A DNA stretch of 64,000 bases, taken from Rhodococcus ruber NBRC 15591. GTDB lineage: Bacteria; Actinomycetota; Actinomycetes; Mycobacteriales; Mycobacteriaceae. The position numbers and the translations under genes are program-made. Below the pieces are notes generated by a model, which had not been told where the DNA came from, searched no databases, and saw only the letters and a list, made by a program, of their open reading frames with translations. The stretch is taken from NCBI RefSeq assembly GCF_001894945.1, contig NZ_BCXE01000033.1, positions 154,435 to 218,434 of the forward strand, read 5' to 3'. Of this stretch, positions 1 through 7,995 are shown in pieces. Each line of letters starts with the position of its first letter. Position 1 is the stretch's first letter.

Positions 1-1
1 G

Positions 2-901
2 GTGGTCTACCTGGACCGGGACGGCTATCGCGACGCCCAGGGTGACCCGCTGTCGCTGCTGGACTGCATCTACTATGCAACCGTCTCGCTGTCGACCACC
101 GGGTACGGCGACATCACCCCGTTCACCCCCGAGGCGAGACTGATCAATGTCCTGGTCGTCACGCCGCTCCGGATTTTCTTCCTCATCGTCCTGGTCGGTA
201 CGACGCTCTCGGCGCTGACCGAGAGTTCGCGCCAGGCGTTCAAGATTCAGCGTTGGAGGCGCCGCGTGCGTAATCACACCGTCGTCGTCGGATACGGCAC
301 CAAGGGCCGCACCGCGGTGGATGCGATGCTGGGCGACGGGGTTCCGCCCTCGGAGATCGTCGTCGTCGACACGGATCCGGTGGTGCTCGAAACCGCCGCG
401 GGACAGGGCCTGGTGACCGTGCAGGGTTCGGCGACGAAATCGGATGTGCTGCGCCTGGCCGGGGTTCAGCACGCAGCAGCGATCATCGTCGCCGCCAACC
501 GGGACGACACCGCGGTGCTCGTCACGCTCAGCGCGCGCGAGATCGCTCCGAGGGCAAAGATCGTCGCGGCCATCCGCGAATCGGAGAACACGCATCTGCT
601 GCGCCAATCCGGCGCGGACTCGGTGGTCATCTCGTCGGAGACCGCGGGCCGGTTGCTCGGCATCGCCACCACGACCCCGAGCGTCGTGGAGATGATCGAG
701 GATCTGCTCACCCCGGAGGCGGGATTCGCGATCGCCGAACGGGACGTCGAGCCGAACGAAGTGGGCGGCTCGCCCCGGCACCTGTCCGACATCGTGCTCG
801 GCGTCGTGCGCGACGGTCGCCTGCTGCGCGTGGGGTCCCCCGAGGTCGACGCCGTGGAGGCGGACGACAAGCTGCTCTACATCCGGCGGGTGTCGGGCTG
901 A
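2..901 (+). CDS. Potassium channel with RCK/TrkA-N domain (5' truncated)
   Basis: This is the C-terminal part of a two-helix potassium channel with a cytoplasmic regulatory domain. The frame is open to the window edge, so the first membrane helix is missing and the true start lies upstream. Visible parts are the pore helix with the selectivity filter TTGYGD (residues 32-37), a second hydrophobic helix (about 47-72), and an RCK/TrkA-N Rossmann domain beginning VVVGYGTKGR (about 93-103), with a TrkA-C-like tail ending at 299. It would conduct K+ across the inner membrane under nucleotide or ligand control. The position next to nudC and uvrD2 matches Rv3200c of M. tuberculosis (from memory). Confidence 0.9.
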   Translation: MVYLDRDGYRDAQGDPLSLLDCIYYATVSLSTTGYGDITPFTPEARLINVLVVTPLRIFFLIVLVGTTLSALTESSRQAFKIQRWRRRVRNHTVVVGYGTKGRTAVDAMLGDGVPPSEIVVVDTDPVVLETAAGQGLVTVQGSATKSDVLRLAGVQHAAAIIVAANRDDTAVLVTLSAREIAPRAKIVAAIRESENTHLLRQSGADSVVISSETAGRLLGIATTTPSVVEMIEDLLTPEAGFAIAERDVEPNEVGGSPRHLSDIVLGVVRDGRLLRVGSPEVDAVEADDKLLYIRRVSG

Positions 902-927
902 GCCCGCGCCGCCGCTAGGGTGCAGGC

Positions 928-1830
928 GTGAGCCGTTTCCAGCTGTCCGACACCCCCCTGCTCTCCCGCGCGGTCGTCGACCGCGCCGAGGAGCTGCGGG
1001 GCGACGCCGCGGCCCTGCACGACGGTTGGTCGCAGGCCCTTCTGCTACGGGTCGATCGTCACGGGCAGGTGCCGGTGGACGGCGACGCACTGGTGTTCGC
1101 CGCGGCGGTGGAGCTGGGACCCGAGCCGGTTCCGGGCGCGGTGTTCCTCGGTGTGCGCGGCGACCGGCACGTGTGGGCGATCCGGGTGCTCGCGCAGACC
1201 GGAACGGTCGCCGATCTGCGCCGGGTGGGGGAGCGGCTCGACGACGCCGACGCGGGTCTGATGGTGACCGCGGTGGCCCTGCTCAATTGGCACGACAGCG
1301 CGGGTTTCAGTTCGCTGGACGGAGCGCCGACCGAGCCGACCCTGTCCGGCTGGTCGAGGATCAGTACCAGCACCGGTCACGAGGAGTTCCCGCGGACCGA
1401 CCCGGCGATCATCTGTCTCGTGCACGACGGCGCGGACCGGGTCCTGCTGGCGCGACAGCCGGTGTGGCCGGAGCGACGGTTCTCCGTGCTCGCCGGGTTC
1501 GTCGAGGCGGGGGAGTCGCTCGAGTCCTGCGTCGTGCGGGAGATCCGCGAGGAGGTCGGCGTCGACGTGCGCGAAGTGCGATATCTCGGTAGCCAGCCGT
1601 GGCCGTTCCCGCGCTCGGTGATGATCGGGTTCTCGGCCGTCGCCGATCCGGACCGTCCGCTGGCCTTCCTCGACGGCGAGATCGCCGAGGCCCGCTGGTT
1701 CACCCGCGACGAGGTGCGGGCCGCGCTGGCGCTCGGAGACTGGGCCTCCCCGGCCGACGCCCCGTTGTTGCTGCCCGGATCGATCTCGATCGCTCGGGGC
1801 ATGCTGGAGGGCTGGGTCCGGGGGAGCTGA
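928..1830 (+). CDS. nudC: NAD(H) pyrophosphatase of the NudC type, lacking the zinc ribbon cysteines
   Basis: This 300-residue protein carries a perfect Nudix box (G190 to about 212, GX5EX7REIREEVGV) followed by SQPWPFPRS, the NudC-subfamily signature. It should split NADH/NAD+ to NMNH/NMN and AMP, and NudC enzymes can also remove NAD caps from RNA. The NudC zinc ribbon normally sits just before FPRTDPA. Here that segment has no cysteine: the protein has only two, both elsewhere, and the equivalent positions read FSSLDGAPTEP and TSTGHEEF. The fold may therefore be metal-free. The GTG start lies 26 bp after the channel gene, so the two may be cotranscribed. Confidence 0.92.
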   Translation: MSRFQLSDTPLLSRAVVDRAEELRGDAAALHDGWSQALLLRVDRHGQVPVDGDALVFAAAVELGPEPVPGAVFLGVRGDRHVWAIRVLAQTGTVADLRRVGERLDDADAGLMVTAVALLNWHDSAGFSSLDGAPTEPTLSGWSRISTSTGHEEFPRTDPAIICLVHDGADRVLLARQPVWPERRFSVLAGFVEAGESLESCVVREIREEVGVDVREVRYLGSQPWPFPRSVMIGFSAVADPDRPLAFLDGEIAEARWFTRDEVRAALALGDWASPADAPLLLPGSISIARGMLEGWVRGS

Positions 1831-1835
1831 ACCGG

Positions 1836-2435
1836 TCAGGACCGGGGCCACAGCAGACCGGTGAGCACGGTCTCGACGAGGTGATCGGTGTACTCGTAGG
1901 TCAGCGGACCGGAGCGCAGCAGCCAGCGCTGGGCGACGGGGGCGAAGAGGGTGTCGACGACGGCGTCGAGATCCACTTCGGGGGACAGCTGACCCTGTCG
2001 CTGCGCCGCGCACAGCCGCTCCTTCTTCAACCGCCGCGTCGGCTCGTCGAGGCGACGGGAGTATTCGGCGGCCAGGGACTCGTCCTCGAGGACGGCGACG
2101 GTCAGCGCGCGCAACGGCCGTTCGAACCGGGGATCGTTCAGTTCGTCGACGGTGGCGCGCAGCACCGCCTTGATGTCGGCGACGAGATCGCCCGTGTTCG
2201 GTAGGCCCTGCGGGTCCTCCGGTTCGCCGCCCACGTTTGCGTCGAGGTAGGCGTCGAGCAGCACCGATCCCTTCGACGGCCACCACCGGTAGATGGTTTG
2301 TTTCCCGACGCCGGCTCGGGCAGCGATCGCCTCGATGCTCGACTTGCCGTAGCCCACCTCACCGACCAACTCCACCGCGGCGGTCAGGATCGCTGTCCGG
2401 GCGGCGTCGCTGCGGCGGGTGATTCTCGGAGGCAT
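1836..2435 (-). CDS. TetR-family repressor, divergent from an SDR gene
   Basis: This 199-residue protein starts at MPPRITRR; another in-frame ATG lies 12 nt upstream at 2447. Residues 10-55 form a TetR HTH (AILTAAVELVGEVGYGKSSI, then AARAGVGKQTIYRWW). The rest resembles the TetR_C_16-like ligand domain. It is divergently oriented to the SDR gene at 2553, and the 117-bp gap holds two related palindromes that fit as its operators. It most likely represses both itself and the SDR until a small lipophilic ligand binds; the ligand cannot be read from the sequence. Confidence 0.9.
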   Translation of the reverse strand: MPPRITRRSDAARTAILTAAVELVGEVGYGKSSIEAIAARAGVGKQTIYRWWPSKGSVLLDAYLDANVGGEPEDPQGLPNTGDLVADIKAVLRATVDELNDPRFERPLRALTVAVLEDESLAAEYSRRLDEPTRRLKKERLCAAQRQGQLSPEVDLDAVVDTLFAPVAQRWLLRSGPLTYEYTDHLVETVLTGLLWPRS

Positions 2436-2461
2436 GGAACACAGCATAGGCCAAACCGAGA

Positions 2462-2528
2462 CGAGACGGACCGTCTTGACTGAGAGGGGCGGTGGTCCCA
2501 TACTGGCACGGCGAGACGATCCGTCTCG
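2462..2528 (+). promoter_or_regulatory. SDR promoter flanked by two TetR-type operators
   Basis: The promoter has -35 TTGACT (2476-2481), a 17-bp spacer and -10 CATACT (2499-2504). Operator 1 (2462-2478) is CGAGACG-GAC-CGTCTTG, with one arm mismatch, and overlaps the -35. Operator 2 (2512-2528) is the perfect 7-3-7 palindrome CGAGACG-ATC-CGTCTCG and covers the expected start site. The centres are 50 bp apart. Repressor binding at either site would block polymerase. I infer that the divergent TetR gene product binds here. Confidence 0.75.
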
Positions 2529-2552
2529 TCTAGTATTCGAGGAGGTGCCGAC

Positions 2553-3398
2553 ATGGTCGAGCAGCGGATATGGCTGGTCACGGGGGCGAGCCGCGGGCTG
2601 GGCCGAGCGTTCACCCGGGAGGCGCTCGCCGCGGGAGACCGGGTGGCCGCCCTCGCCCGCACCGCGACCGCAGCGCCCGAGTACCGGGACGACGAGCGGG
2701 TACTCACCGTCGACGTCGACGTGACCGACCGGTCGGCGGTGTTCGCGGCGGTCGAGCGGGTCGTCGACCACTTCGGTCGCCTCGATGTCGTCGTCAACAA
2801 CGCCGGGACGATGTGGACCGGCTTCGTCGAGGAGTTCACAGAGGAGCAGGCACGCGCCCAGATGGAGACCAACTTCTTCGGAGCGCTGTGGGTCACGCAG
2901 GCGGTGTTGCCGGCGCTGCGCCGACGTCCACCGGGCCGGCTGCTGCAGATCTCCAGTGTTGCGGGGATCGCGGCATTTCCCACCACCGGGTTGTACAGCG
3001 CGAGCAAGTTCGCACTGGAGGGACTGAGCGAGGCGGTCGCTGCGGAGGCCGCACACTTCGGGGTCGCCGTGACGATCGTCGAACCCGGCGGATACTGGAC
3101 GGACCTGTACAAGGACATGCCCGCCACTGCGCCGCTCGACGACTATGCGGCGCTGCGCGCCGAGCTGGCGGCGACGTCGGACGCCGACGGCGTCGACAGC
3201 GAGCCGGCGCTCGCCGCGGCTGCGGTCCGGGCAGTCGTGGACAGCGACGATCCACCGAGACGGTTGATCCTCGGCAGCGTCGTCTACGACGCCGCGGTCG
3301 GACTCGCGCAGGACCGCATCCGGGACTGGGCGGCATGGGAGAAGGTCAGCCGGGCGGCCGAACATGCCGTGCCGGCCCCGCCGGGATACACCACCTGA
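2553..3398 (+). CDS. Short-chain dehydrogenase/reductase
   Basis: This is a classical SDR of 281 residues, somewhat longer than the usual 250. Visible motifs are the NAD(P)-binding TGASRGLG (about residues 8-15), NNAG (about 86-89), and the catalytic Ser plus YSASK (Tyr-x3-Lys, about 148-152). It has a strong Shine-Dalgarno sequence (AGGAGG) 8 nt before the ATG. It is expected to be cytoplasmic and to oxidise or reduce a hydroxyl/keto substrate. The N-terminal TGASRGLGRAF and the extended C-terminus resemble 'oxidoreductase' SDRs of unknown substrate. Expression is probably induced when the adjacent TetR repressor releases its operators. Confidence 0.9.
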   Translation: MVEQRIWLVTGASRGLGRAFTREALAAGDRVAALARTATAAPEYRDDERVLTVDVDVTDRSAVFAAVERVVDHFGRLDVVVNNAGTMWTGFVEEFTEEQARAQMETNFFGALWVTQAVLPALRRRPPGRLLQISSVAGIAAFPTTGLYSASKFALEGLSEAVAAEAAHFGVAVTIVEPGGYWTDLYKDMPATAPLDDYAALRAELAATSDADGVDSEPALAAAAVRAVVDSDDPPRRLILGSVVYDAAVGLAQDRIRDWAAWEKVSRAAEHAVPAPPGYTT

Positions 3399-3434
3399 GG
3401 TCCTCGGTGCCCCCGGCGGATGCGGTGCCGTCCG

Positions 3435-3689
3435 CTAGAGGCCGAGCGCCTGCTTGACCGCGGACAGCGGGGGATTGGTCGCGGTGCTGCCGTCGGCGAA
3501 CTGCACGGTGGGAACGACGTGGTTTCCGTTGTTGACGCTGCCGACGAACTCGGCGGCCGACGGGTCGGCTTCGATGTCGATCTCGGCGTAGCCGATGCCG
3601 TGCTCGTCGAGCTGGCGCTTGAGGCGACGGCAGTAGCCGCACCAGTCGGTGGTGTAGAGCGTCAGGGCGGGAGCGTCGGTCGTAGTCAC
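3435..3689 (-). CDS. mrx1: Mycoredoxin (glutaredoxin-like, CGYC active site)
   Basis: This 84-residue thioredoxin-fold protein has the active site WCGYC (Cys17 and Cys20), the signature of mycoredoxin-1, which reduces mixed disulfides between proteins and mycothiol. The [10 protein letters not shown] and [11 protein letters not shown] segments match the family. I chose the GTG at 3689 ([14 protein letters not shown]) because known mycoredoxins begin only a few residues before the TLYTT strand; the open frame continues to an ATG at 3737. It is divergent from uvrD2 with about 110 bp between them, the same arrangement as Rv3198A/Rv3198c in M. tuberculosis. Confidence 0.88.
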   Translation of the reverse strand: MTTTDAPALTLYTTDWCGYCRRLKRQLDEHGIGYAEIDIEADPSAAEFVGSVNNGNHVVPTVQFADGSTATNPPLSAVKQALGL

Positions 3690-3803
3690 GGTGCGCACAA
3701 CAACCACCGTCTGTCCGCTGTTCCGTCCTGCGGTCAAATGTGTTCTCCGCCACAGTCGGTGTGGGCCGGATGCCTGTCACCCCGTCCTGCCATGATGGAG
3801 CCC

Positions 3804-5936
3804 ATGCGCGCAGAGACATCGGTGGAGGGACTCGATCCCCAGCAGGCCGCGGCGGTCCTCGCGCCGCGGGGCCCGGTGTGTGTCCTCGCCGGCGCAGGTA
3901 CCGGAAAGACCCGGACCATCACCCGCCGCATCGCGCACCTGGTGTCCCACGGACACGTCGCGGCGGGCCAGGTCCTCGCTGTCACGTTCACCGCGCGCGC
4001 CGCCGGAGAGATGCGCGGCCGCCTGCGCGAACTCGGCGTGGGCGGTACGGGTCCGCAGGTGCAGGCGCGCACCTTCCATGCCGCCGCGCTGCGGCAGCTG
4101 CGTTACTTCTGGCCGCAGGTGGTCGGCGACACGCCGTGGCAGCTGCTCGACCGCAAGTTCGCGGTCGTCTCCCAGGCCGCGCACCGGGCCGGGTTCGCCA
4201 CCGACACGGACACCGTGCGCGACCTGCTCTCGGAGATCGAGTGGGCGAAAGGATCGCTCGTCGCGCCGGAGGACTATCCGGCCGTGGTGGCCCGCGCCCG
4301 GCGTGAGCCCCCCGCCGACGCCGCGCGGGTCGCTGCCGTCTACGCCGGCTACGAGTCGCTCAAGGTGCGCGACGACGGCATCTACCTCGACTTCGACGAC
4401 CTGCTGCTGCACACGGCCGCCGCGCTCGAGGAGCACAGCGCCGTCGCCGAGGAGTTCCGCGACCGCTACCGCTGTTTCGTCGTCGACGAGTACCAGGACG
4501 TCACGCCCCTGCAGCAGCGGGTGCTCGACGCGTGGCTCGGCGACCGCGACGACCTCACCGTCGTCGGCGACGCGAACCAGACGATCTACTCGTTCACCGG
4601 TGCCACCCCGCAGTACCTGCTCGACTTCTCCCGCCGGTTCCCGGACGCGACGGTGGTCCGGCTCGAACGTGACTACCGGTCCACCCCGCAGGTCGTGGCC
4701 CTCGCCAACCAGGTCATCGGCGCGGCGCGCGGCCGCATCGCCGGGACCCGGCTCCAGCTCGTCGGCCAGCGCCCGCCCGGACCGGAGCCGGCGTTCGCCG
4801 AATACGACGACGAGCCCGCCGAGGCGCAGGCCGTCGCCAAGGCGATCGCCAAGCTGCTGGGTTCGGGGGTACCGGCCGCCGAGATCGCCGTGCTCTACCG
4901 CATCAACGCGCAGTCGGAGGCCTACGAACACGCGTTCACCGAAGCCGGTATCCCGTACCAGGTCCGCGGCGGCGAGGGCTTCTTCACCCGGGCGGAGGTG
5001 CGGCAAGCGGTCGGGGCGCTGCGGCAGGCGCAGGCCCGAGACGACCTGCCCGAGGGCGCCGATCGCGGCGCCGCCCTGGTCACGCTGGTGCGAGCGGTGC
5101 TCGCCCCGCTCGGGCTGAGCGAGACCGAACCTGCCGGTGCGCAGGCCCGCGAACGCTGGGAATCGCTGCGGGCGCTCGTGCAGCTCACCGAGGAACTCCT
5201 CGGGCACGAGCCCGACCTCGATCTCGACGGACTGTTGCGCGACCTCGCGGCGCGGGCGGAGGCACGGCACCCTCCGACGGTGCAGGGCGTGACACTCGCG
5301 TCGCTGCACGCGGCCAAGGGCCTGGAATGGGACGCGGTCTTCCTCGTCGGTCTCACCGACGGGACCCTGCCCATCGTGCACGTCGTCGGTGACAGTTCGA
5401 CACCGCCCGACGAGGCAGGCATCGAGGAGGAGCGCCGGCTGCTGTATGTCGGCGTCACCCGCGCGCGCGTGCACCTGCACCTGTCGTGGGCGCTTTCGCG
5501 CACCGAGGGCGGTCGCCGGTCGCGGCGGCGATCACGGTTCCTGCACGGTCTGATCCCCGACGATTCGCCGGCGTCACGGATTGCGGCTCCCCCGTCGCCG
5601 AAGCGTAAGCGGCCGCAGTGCCGCGTGTGCGGCAAGCCCCTCATGGGATCGTCCGCGACCATGCTCGGACGCTGCGAGGGTTGCCCGTCGAACCTGGACG
5701 AATCGCTGCTGGTGGCATTGAAGGACTGGCGCCGGGAACGGTCCAAGGAGATGAAGGTCCCCGCCTACGTGGTGTTCAGCGACAACACGCTCATCGCCAT
5801 CGCCGAGCAGCAGCCGGGCGACGACCGCGCCCTCGTCGCCATCCCCGGTATCGGGGCGAAGAAGCTCGAGCAGTTCGGAGCGGACGTGCTCGCTGTCGTG
5901 CGTGGTGAACGCGCCTCCGACACCCTCGATCTCTAG
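3804..5936 (+). CDS. uvrD2: ATP-dependent DNA helicase UvrD2
   Basis: This superfamily 1A helicase has 710 residues. The Walker A motif LAGAGTGKT lies at about 28-36, the DEYQD Walker B near 232, and RecA2 motifs including LHAAKGLEW and [10 protein letters not shown] follow. Features diagnostic of UvrD2 rather than UvrD1 are the four-cysteine segment (CRVC...CEGC, about 604-632) and a C-terminal HRDC domain ending near [14 protein letters not shown]. It unwinds DNA 3'-5' in repair. In-frame ATGs exist at 3792, 3795 and 3804; I used 3804, which has GGAG just upstream. Its neighbours match the mycobacterial order around whiB7. Confidence 0.93.
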   Translation: MRAETSVEGLDPQQAAAVLAPRGPVCVLAGAGTGKTRTITRRIAHLVSHGHVAAGQVLAVTFTARAAGEMRGRLRELGVGGTGPQVQARTFHAAALRQLRYFWPQVVGDTPWQLLDRKFAVVSQAAHRAGFATDTDTVRDLLSEIEWAKGSLVAPEDYPAVVARARREPPADAARVAAVYAGYESLKVRDDGIYLDFDDLLLHTAAALEEHSAVAEEFRDRYRCFVVDEYQDVTPLQQRVLDAWLGDRDDLTVVGDANQTIYSFTGATPQYLLDFSRRFPDATVVRLERDYRSTPQVVALANQVIGAARGRIAGTRLQLVGQRPPGPEPAFAEYDDEPAEAQAVAKAIAKLLGSGVPAAEIAVLYRINAQSEAYEHAFTEAGIPYQVRGGEGFFTRAEVRQAVGALRQAQARDDLPEGADRGAALVTLVRAVLAPLGLSETEPAGAQARERWESLRALVQLTEELLGHEPDLDLDGLLRDLAARAEARHPPTVQGVTLASLHAAKGLEWDAVFLVGLTDGTLPIVHVVGDSSTPPDEAGIEEERRLLYVGVTRARVHLHLSWALSRTEGGRRSRRRSRFLHGLIPDDSPASRIAAPPSPKRKRPQCRVCGKPLMGSSATMLGRCEGCPSNLDESLLVALKDWRRERSKEMKVPAYVVFSDNTLIAIAEQQPGDDRALVAIPGIGAKKLEQFGADVLAVVRGERASDTLDL

Positions 5937-5964
5937 CGGCTCCGCGGATGCGGCAAAACCGCAG

Positions 5965-6006
5965 GTAGAAAATGGGTTGTGCGATCGACGGCCGAGTTTC
6001 TAGGCT
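5965..6006 (+). promoter_or_regulatory. whiB7 promoter with upstream AT-rich WhiB7 element
   Basis: The -35 TTGTGC (5977-5982) and -10 TAGGCT (6001-6006) are 18 bp apart. An A/T-rich stretch, GTAGAAAATGGG, abuts the -35 from 5965. WhiB7 bound to the primary sigma factor uses its AT-hook to contact such an element immediately upstream of the -35, so this looks like the autoregulated promoter. The transcript would begin near 6013 and carry a leader of about 310 nt before whiB7. Confidence 0.78.
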
Positions 6007-6062
6007 GGAGGTCGATGTCACGGGAAAGGCCCGTGCGCGGACGACGTCAGGAGGTGGCCCCG

Positions 6063-6212
6063 ATGCTCGGCTTCGATGCAGCTGCAGTGGTGGTCGCCGT
6101 CCCCGTCGCCGGCGCCCCCGTCGCCGCCGGTGCGTGCACTCCGCGCGTCGCCCGCGTGCGAGCAGCCGCCCTTTCGTCCGTGTCCCGAAGCCACCGAGGT
6201 CAGCCCCGGTAA
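6063..6212 (+). CDS. Upstream ORF of the whiB7 leader (regulatory peptide)
   Basis: This 49-codon ORF lies in the whiB7 leader and begins MLGFDAAAVVV. Its Shine-Dalgarno sequence AGGAGG (6049-6054) is perfect, 8 nt before the ATG. It ends 17 nt before the attenuator hairpin. WhiB7 leaders are known to use ribosome progress on a uORF to decide termination or read-through, so antibiotics that stall ribosomes induce whiB7. The peptide is Ala/Val-rich then Arg-rich, with no recognisable domain. A longer in-frame start exists at 6015 but has a poorer ribosome site. Confidence 0.7.
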   Translation: MLGFDAAAVVVAVPVAGAPVAAGACTPRVARVRAAALSSVSRSHRGQPR

Positions 6213-6229
6213 TCTTCGATTCGCCTTCC

Positions 6230-6273
6230 GGCCACGGACACCGCCCAGCGGACCGTGGCCTTCTTCGTCTTCT
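6230..6273 (+). terminator. Transcription attenuator in the whiB7 leader
   Basis: A perfect 8-bp stem is formed by GGCCACGG (6230-6237) and CCGTGGCC (6253-6260), followed by the T-rich tail TTCTTCGTCTTCT. It lies between the uORF stop (6212) and whiB7 (6322). It is a Rho-independent terminator in the right place to abort basal whiB7 transcription. Confidence 0.75.
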
Positions 6274-6321
6274 GCCCGGTTCGCTCATCGCATCCGAAAC
6301 CAGACAGAGGAGACATCCATC

Positions 6322-6600
6322 GTGCAAACCGCAACGCTCGACGTCGACCGAACGACGCGCGTGCGCGAGTTGCCCTGCCGCGGCGACGATCCGGATCTGT
6401 GGTTCGCCGAATCACCGACCGAGTTGGAGCGGGCCAAGGCGCTGTGCGGCCGGTGCCCGATTCGAGCCCACTGCCTCGCCGCGGCACTCGACCGGGCCGA
6501 GCCGTGGGGTGTGTGGGGCGGCGAGATCTTCGAACGGGGCGCCGTCGTCGCCCGCAAGCGCCCGCGGGGGCGTCCCCGCAAGGAACTGGTGTGCGCCTGA
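6322..6600 (+). CDS. whiB7: WhiB7, antibiotic-resistance transcriptional activator
   Basis: This is a 92-residue iron-sulfur protein. The four cluster cysteines are C19, C42, C45 and C51 (C-X2-C-X5-C), followed by the EPWGVWGGE turn (about 60-68). A C-terminal AT-hook, RGRPRK (82-87), is diagnostic of WhiB7. It binds the primary sigma factor and activates efflux, ribosome-protection and redox genes after ribosome-targeting drugs. The start is GTG with AGAGGAGA upstream. Regulation is visible: an autoregulated-type promoter, a uORF and an attenuator precede it. A 10-bp inverted repeat (6604-6613 with 6639-6648) straddles its 3' end and may terminate the transcript. Confidence 0.93.
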   Translation: MQTATLDVDRTTRVRELPCRGDDPDLWFAESPTELERAKALCGRCPIRAHCLAAALDRAEPWGVWGGEIFERGAVVARKRPRGRPRKELVCA

Positions 6601-6616
6601 CCGGGCTGCCGGGACG

Positions 6617-7948
6617 TCAGTCCACCGGGTCGGTGAAGCCCGGCAGCCACTCCGACAGGATTCGCATGTACGGCGCGTGCGCGTCCAGCTGAGCGCAGAT
6701 GCCGACCGAGCCGAGGAGTACGCGGACGATGTTCGCGTACTCCGGCGGCAGGTTCAGAGCCCGCGCGGTCCGGAAGTTGGATCCGGAGAAGTCGGTGGCG
6801 GTGCCCGCCGCCTTCTGCAGCCACGCCCGGGTGAAGTGGAAGGACTCCGTGTGGATCGGGTCGGTGAACGGGCGCAGGTAGTCCGCGATCTCCTGCTCGG
6901 TGACCTCCCTGCCCGGCAGGACGAACCGGTTCTCGTAGAGCAGTGTGGTCAGCTCGTCGAAACGTTCCTCGAGGGCCAGCCGCACCATCCGGCCCAGCAC
7001 CGGGGGCAACCCGTTCGGCATCGCGGCCGTGGCCCCGAAGTCGATGACGCCGAGCCGGCCGTCGTCGAGCAACATGAAATTGCCCGGATGGGGGTCGCAG
7101 TGCAGCAGGCCCACCTGTGCCGGGGAGGCGAAGTGGAACTCGGCGAGCAGCGCCCCCGCCCGGTTGCGCTGCTCGCGGGTACCCTCCGCGATGATCGTGG
7201 ACAGCGGTGTCGCCGTGAGCCATTCGGTGACGAAGACCTTCGGGGAACTGGCGACCACCCGCGGCACGACGAACCGGGGATCGTCGCCGAACACTTTGGC
7301 GAAGGCCCGCTGATTGTCGGCCTCGATCCGGTAGTCGAGCTCCTCCTCGGTGCGCGCGGTCAGCTCGTCGAGCACCGCGCGCACGTCGGTGCCCGGCATC
7401 ACCGTCGCGAACAGACCCGCGAACCGGGACAGGGTCCGCAGATCGGCGCGCAGCGCCTCGTCGGCGCCCGGGTACTGGACCTTCACCGCGACCTCGCGGC
7501 CGTCCGCCCACGTCGCCCGGTGGACCTGGCCGATGCTCGCCGACGCGGTGGGAACGTCGTCGAACGAGGCGAACCGTTCCCGCCAGCCGGCACCGAGCTG
7601 CTGATCGAGGACACGGTGGACCGTCTTGGCCGGCAGCGGCGGAGCAGCCGACTGCAGCTTCGTCAGCGCCTCCCGGTACGGTTCGGCGAACTCCTCCGGC
7701 ACCGCGGCTTCCATCACGCTCAGCGCCTGGCCGACCTTCATGGCTCCGCCCTTGAGCTCACCGAGCACCGTGAACAGCTGTTCGGCAGCCTTCGCCGCGA
7801 GCTCGGCGTCGATCTCCTCGCGGTCCCCGCCGGCCAGACGCCGGCCGAACCCCACCGCGGCACGACCTGCGATCCCGAGGGGGATGCTGGCGAGCTTGGC
7901 GGTGCGGGAACTGCTTCTCCGGGGGATTTCGGCCACGCCCACCATCAT
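6617..7948 (-). CDS. ABC1/UbiB-family atypical protein kinase
   Basis: This 443-residue protein has the ABC1/ADCK signature KVGQ (KxGQ) near residue 81, followed by SIGQVHRA, VAVKVQYPG, the catalytic-loop HCDPHPGNF and the metal-binding VIDFGAT. UbiB-type proteins are membrane-associated ATPases/kinases linked to isoprenoid-quinone biology. Actinobacteria lack ubiquinone, so menaquinone or another lipid is the likely context. Starts are clustered: ATG 7948, ATG 7945 and GTG 7942. It is convergent with whiB7 and codirectional with the ThiF-like gene upstream, as in Rv3197/Rv3196. Confidence 0.88.
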   Translation of the reverse strand: MMVGVAEIPRRSSSRTAKLASIPLGIAGRAAVGFGRRLAGGDREEIDAELAAKAAEQLFTVLGELKGGAMKVGQALSVMEAAVPEEFAEPYREALTKLQSAAPPLPAKTVHRVLDQQLGAGWRERFASFDDVPTASASIGQVHRATWADGREVAVKVQYPGADEALRADLRTLSRFAGLFATVMPGTDVRAVLDELTARTEEELDYRIEADNQRAFAKVFGDDPRFVVPRVVASSPKVFVTEWLTATPLSTIIAEGTREQRNRAGALLAEFHFASPAQVGLLHCDPHPGNFMLLDDGRLGVIDFGATAAMPNGLPPVLGRMVRLALEERFDELTTLLYENRFVLPGREVTEQEIADYLRPFTDPIHTESFHFTRAWLQKAAGTATDFSGSNFRTARALNLPPEYANIVRVLLGSVGICAQLDAHAPYMRILSEWLPGFTDPVD

Positions 7949-7995
7949 GCCTGACGCCGTCCCCCCGGCGCGGGGCGCCGTGGGTCGACCCCGCG

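Noticed and set aside
3700..3795. LexA/SOS box between mrx1 and uvrD2
   Set aside because: TCAAATGTGTTCTC resembles half-sites but has the wrong spacing for TTCGAA-type boxes.
3777..5480. Long minus-strand frame over uvrD2
   Set aside because: Shadow of a strongly conserved helicase gene; no motif and no ribosome site.
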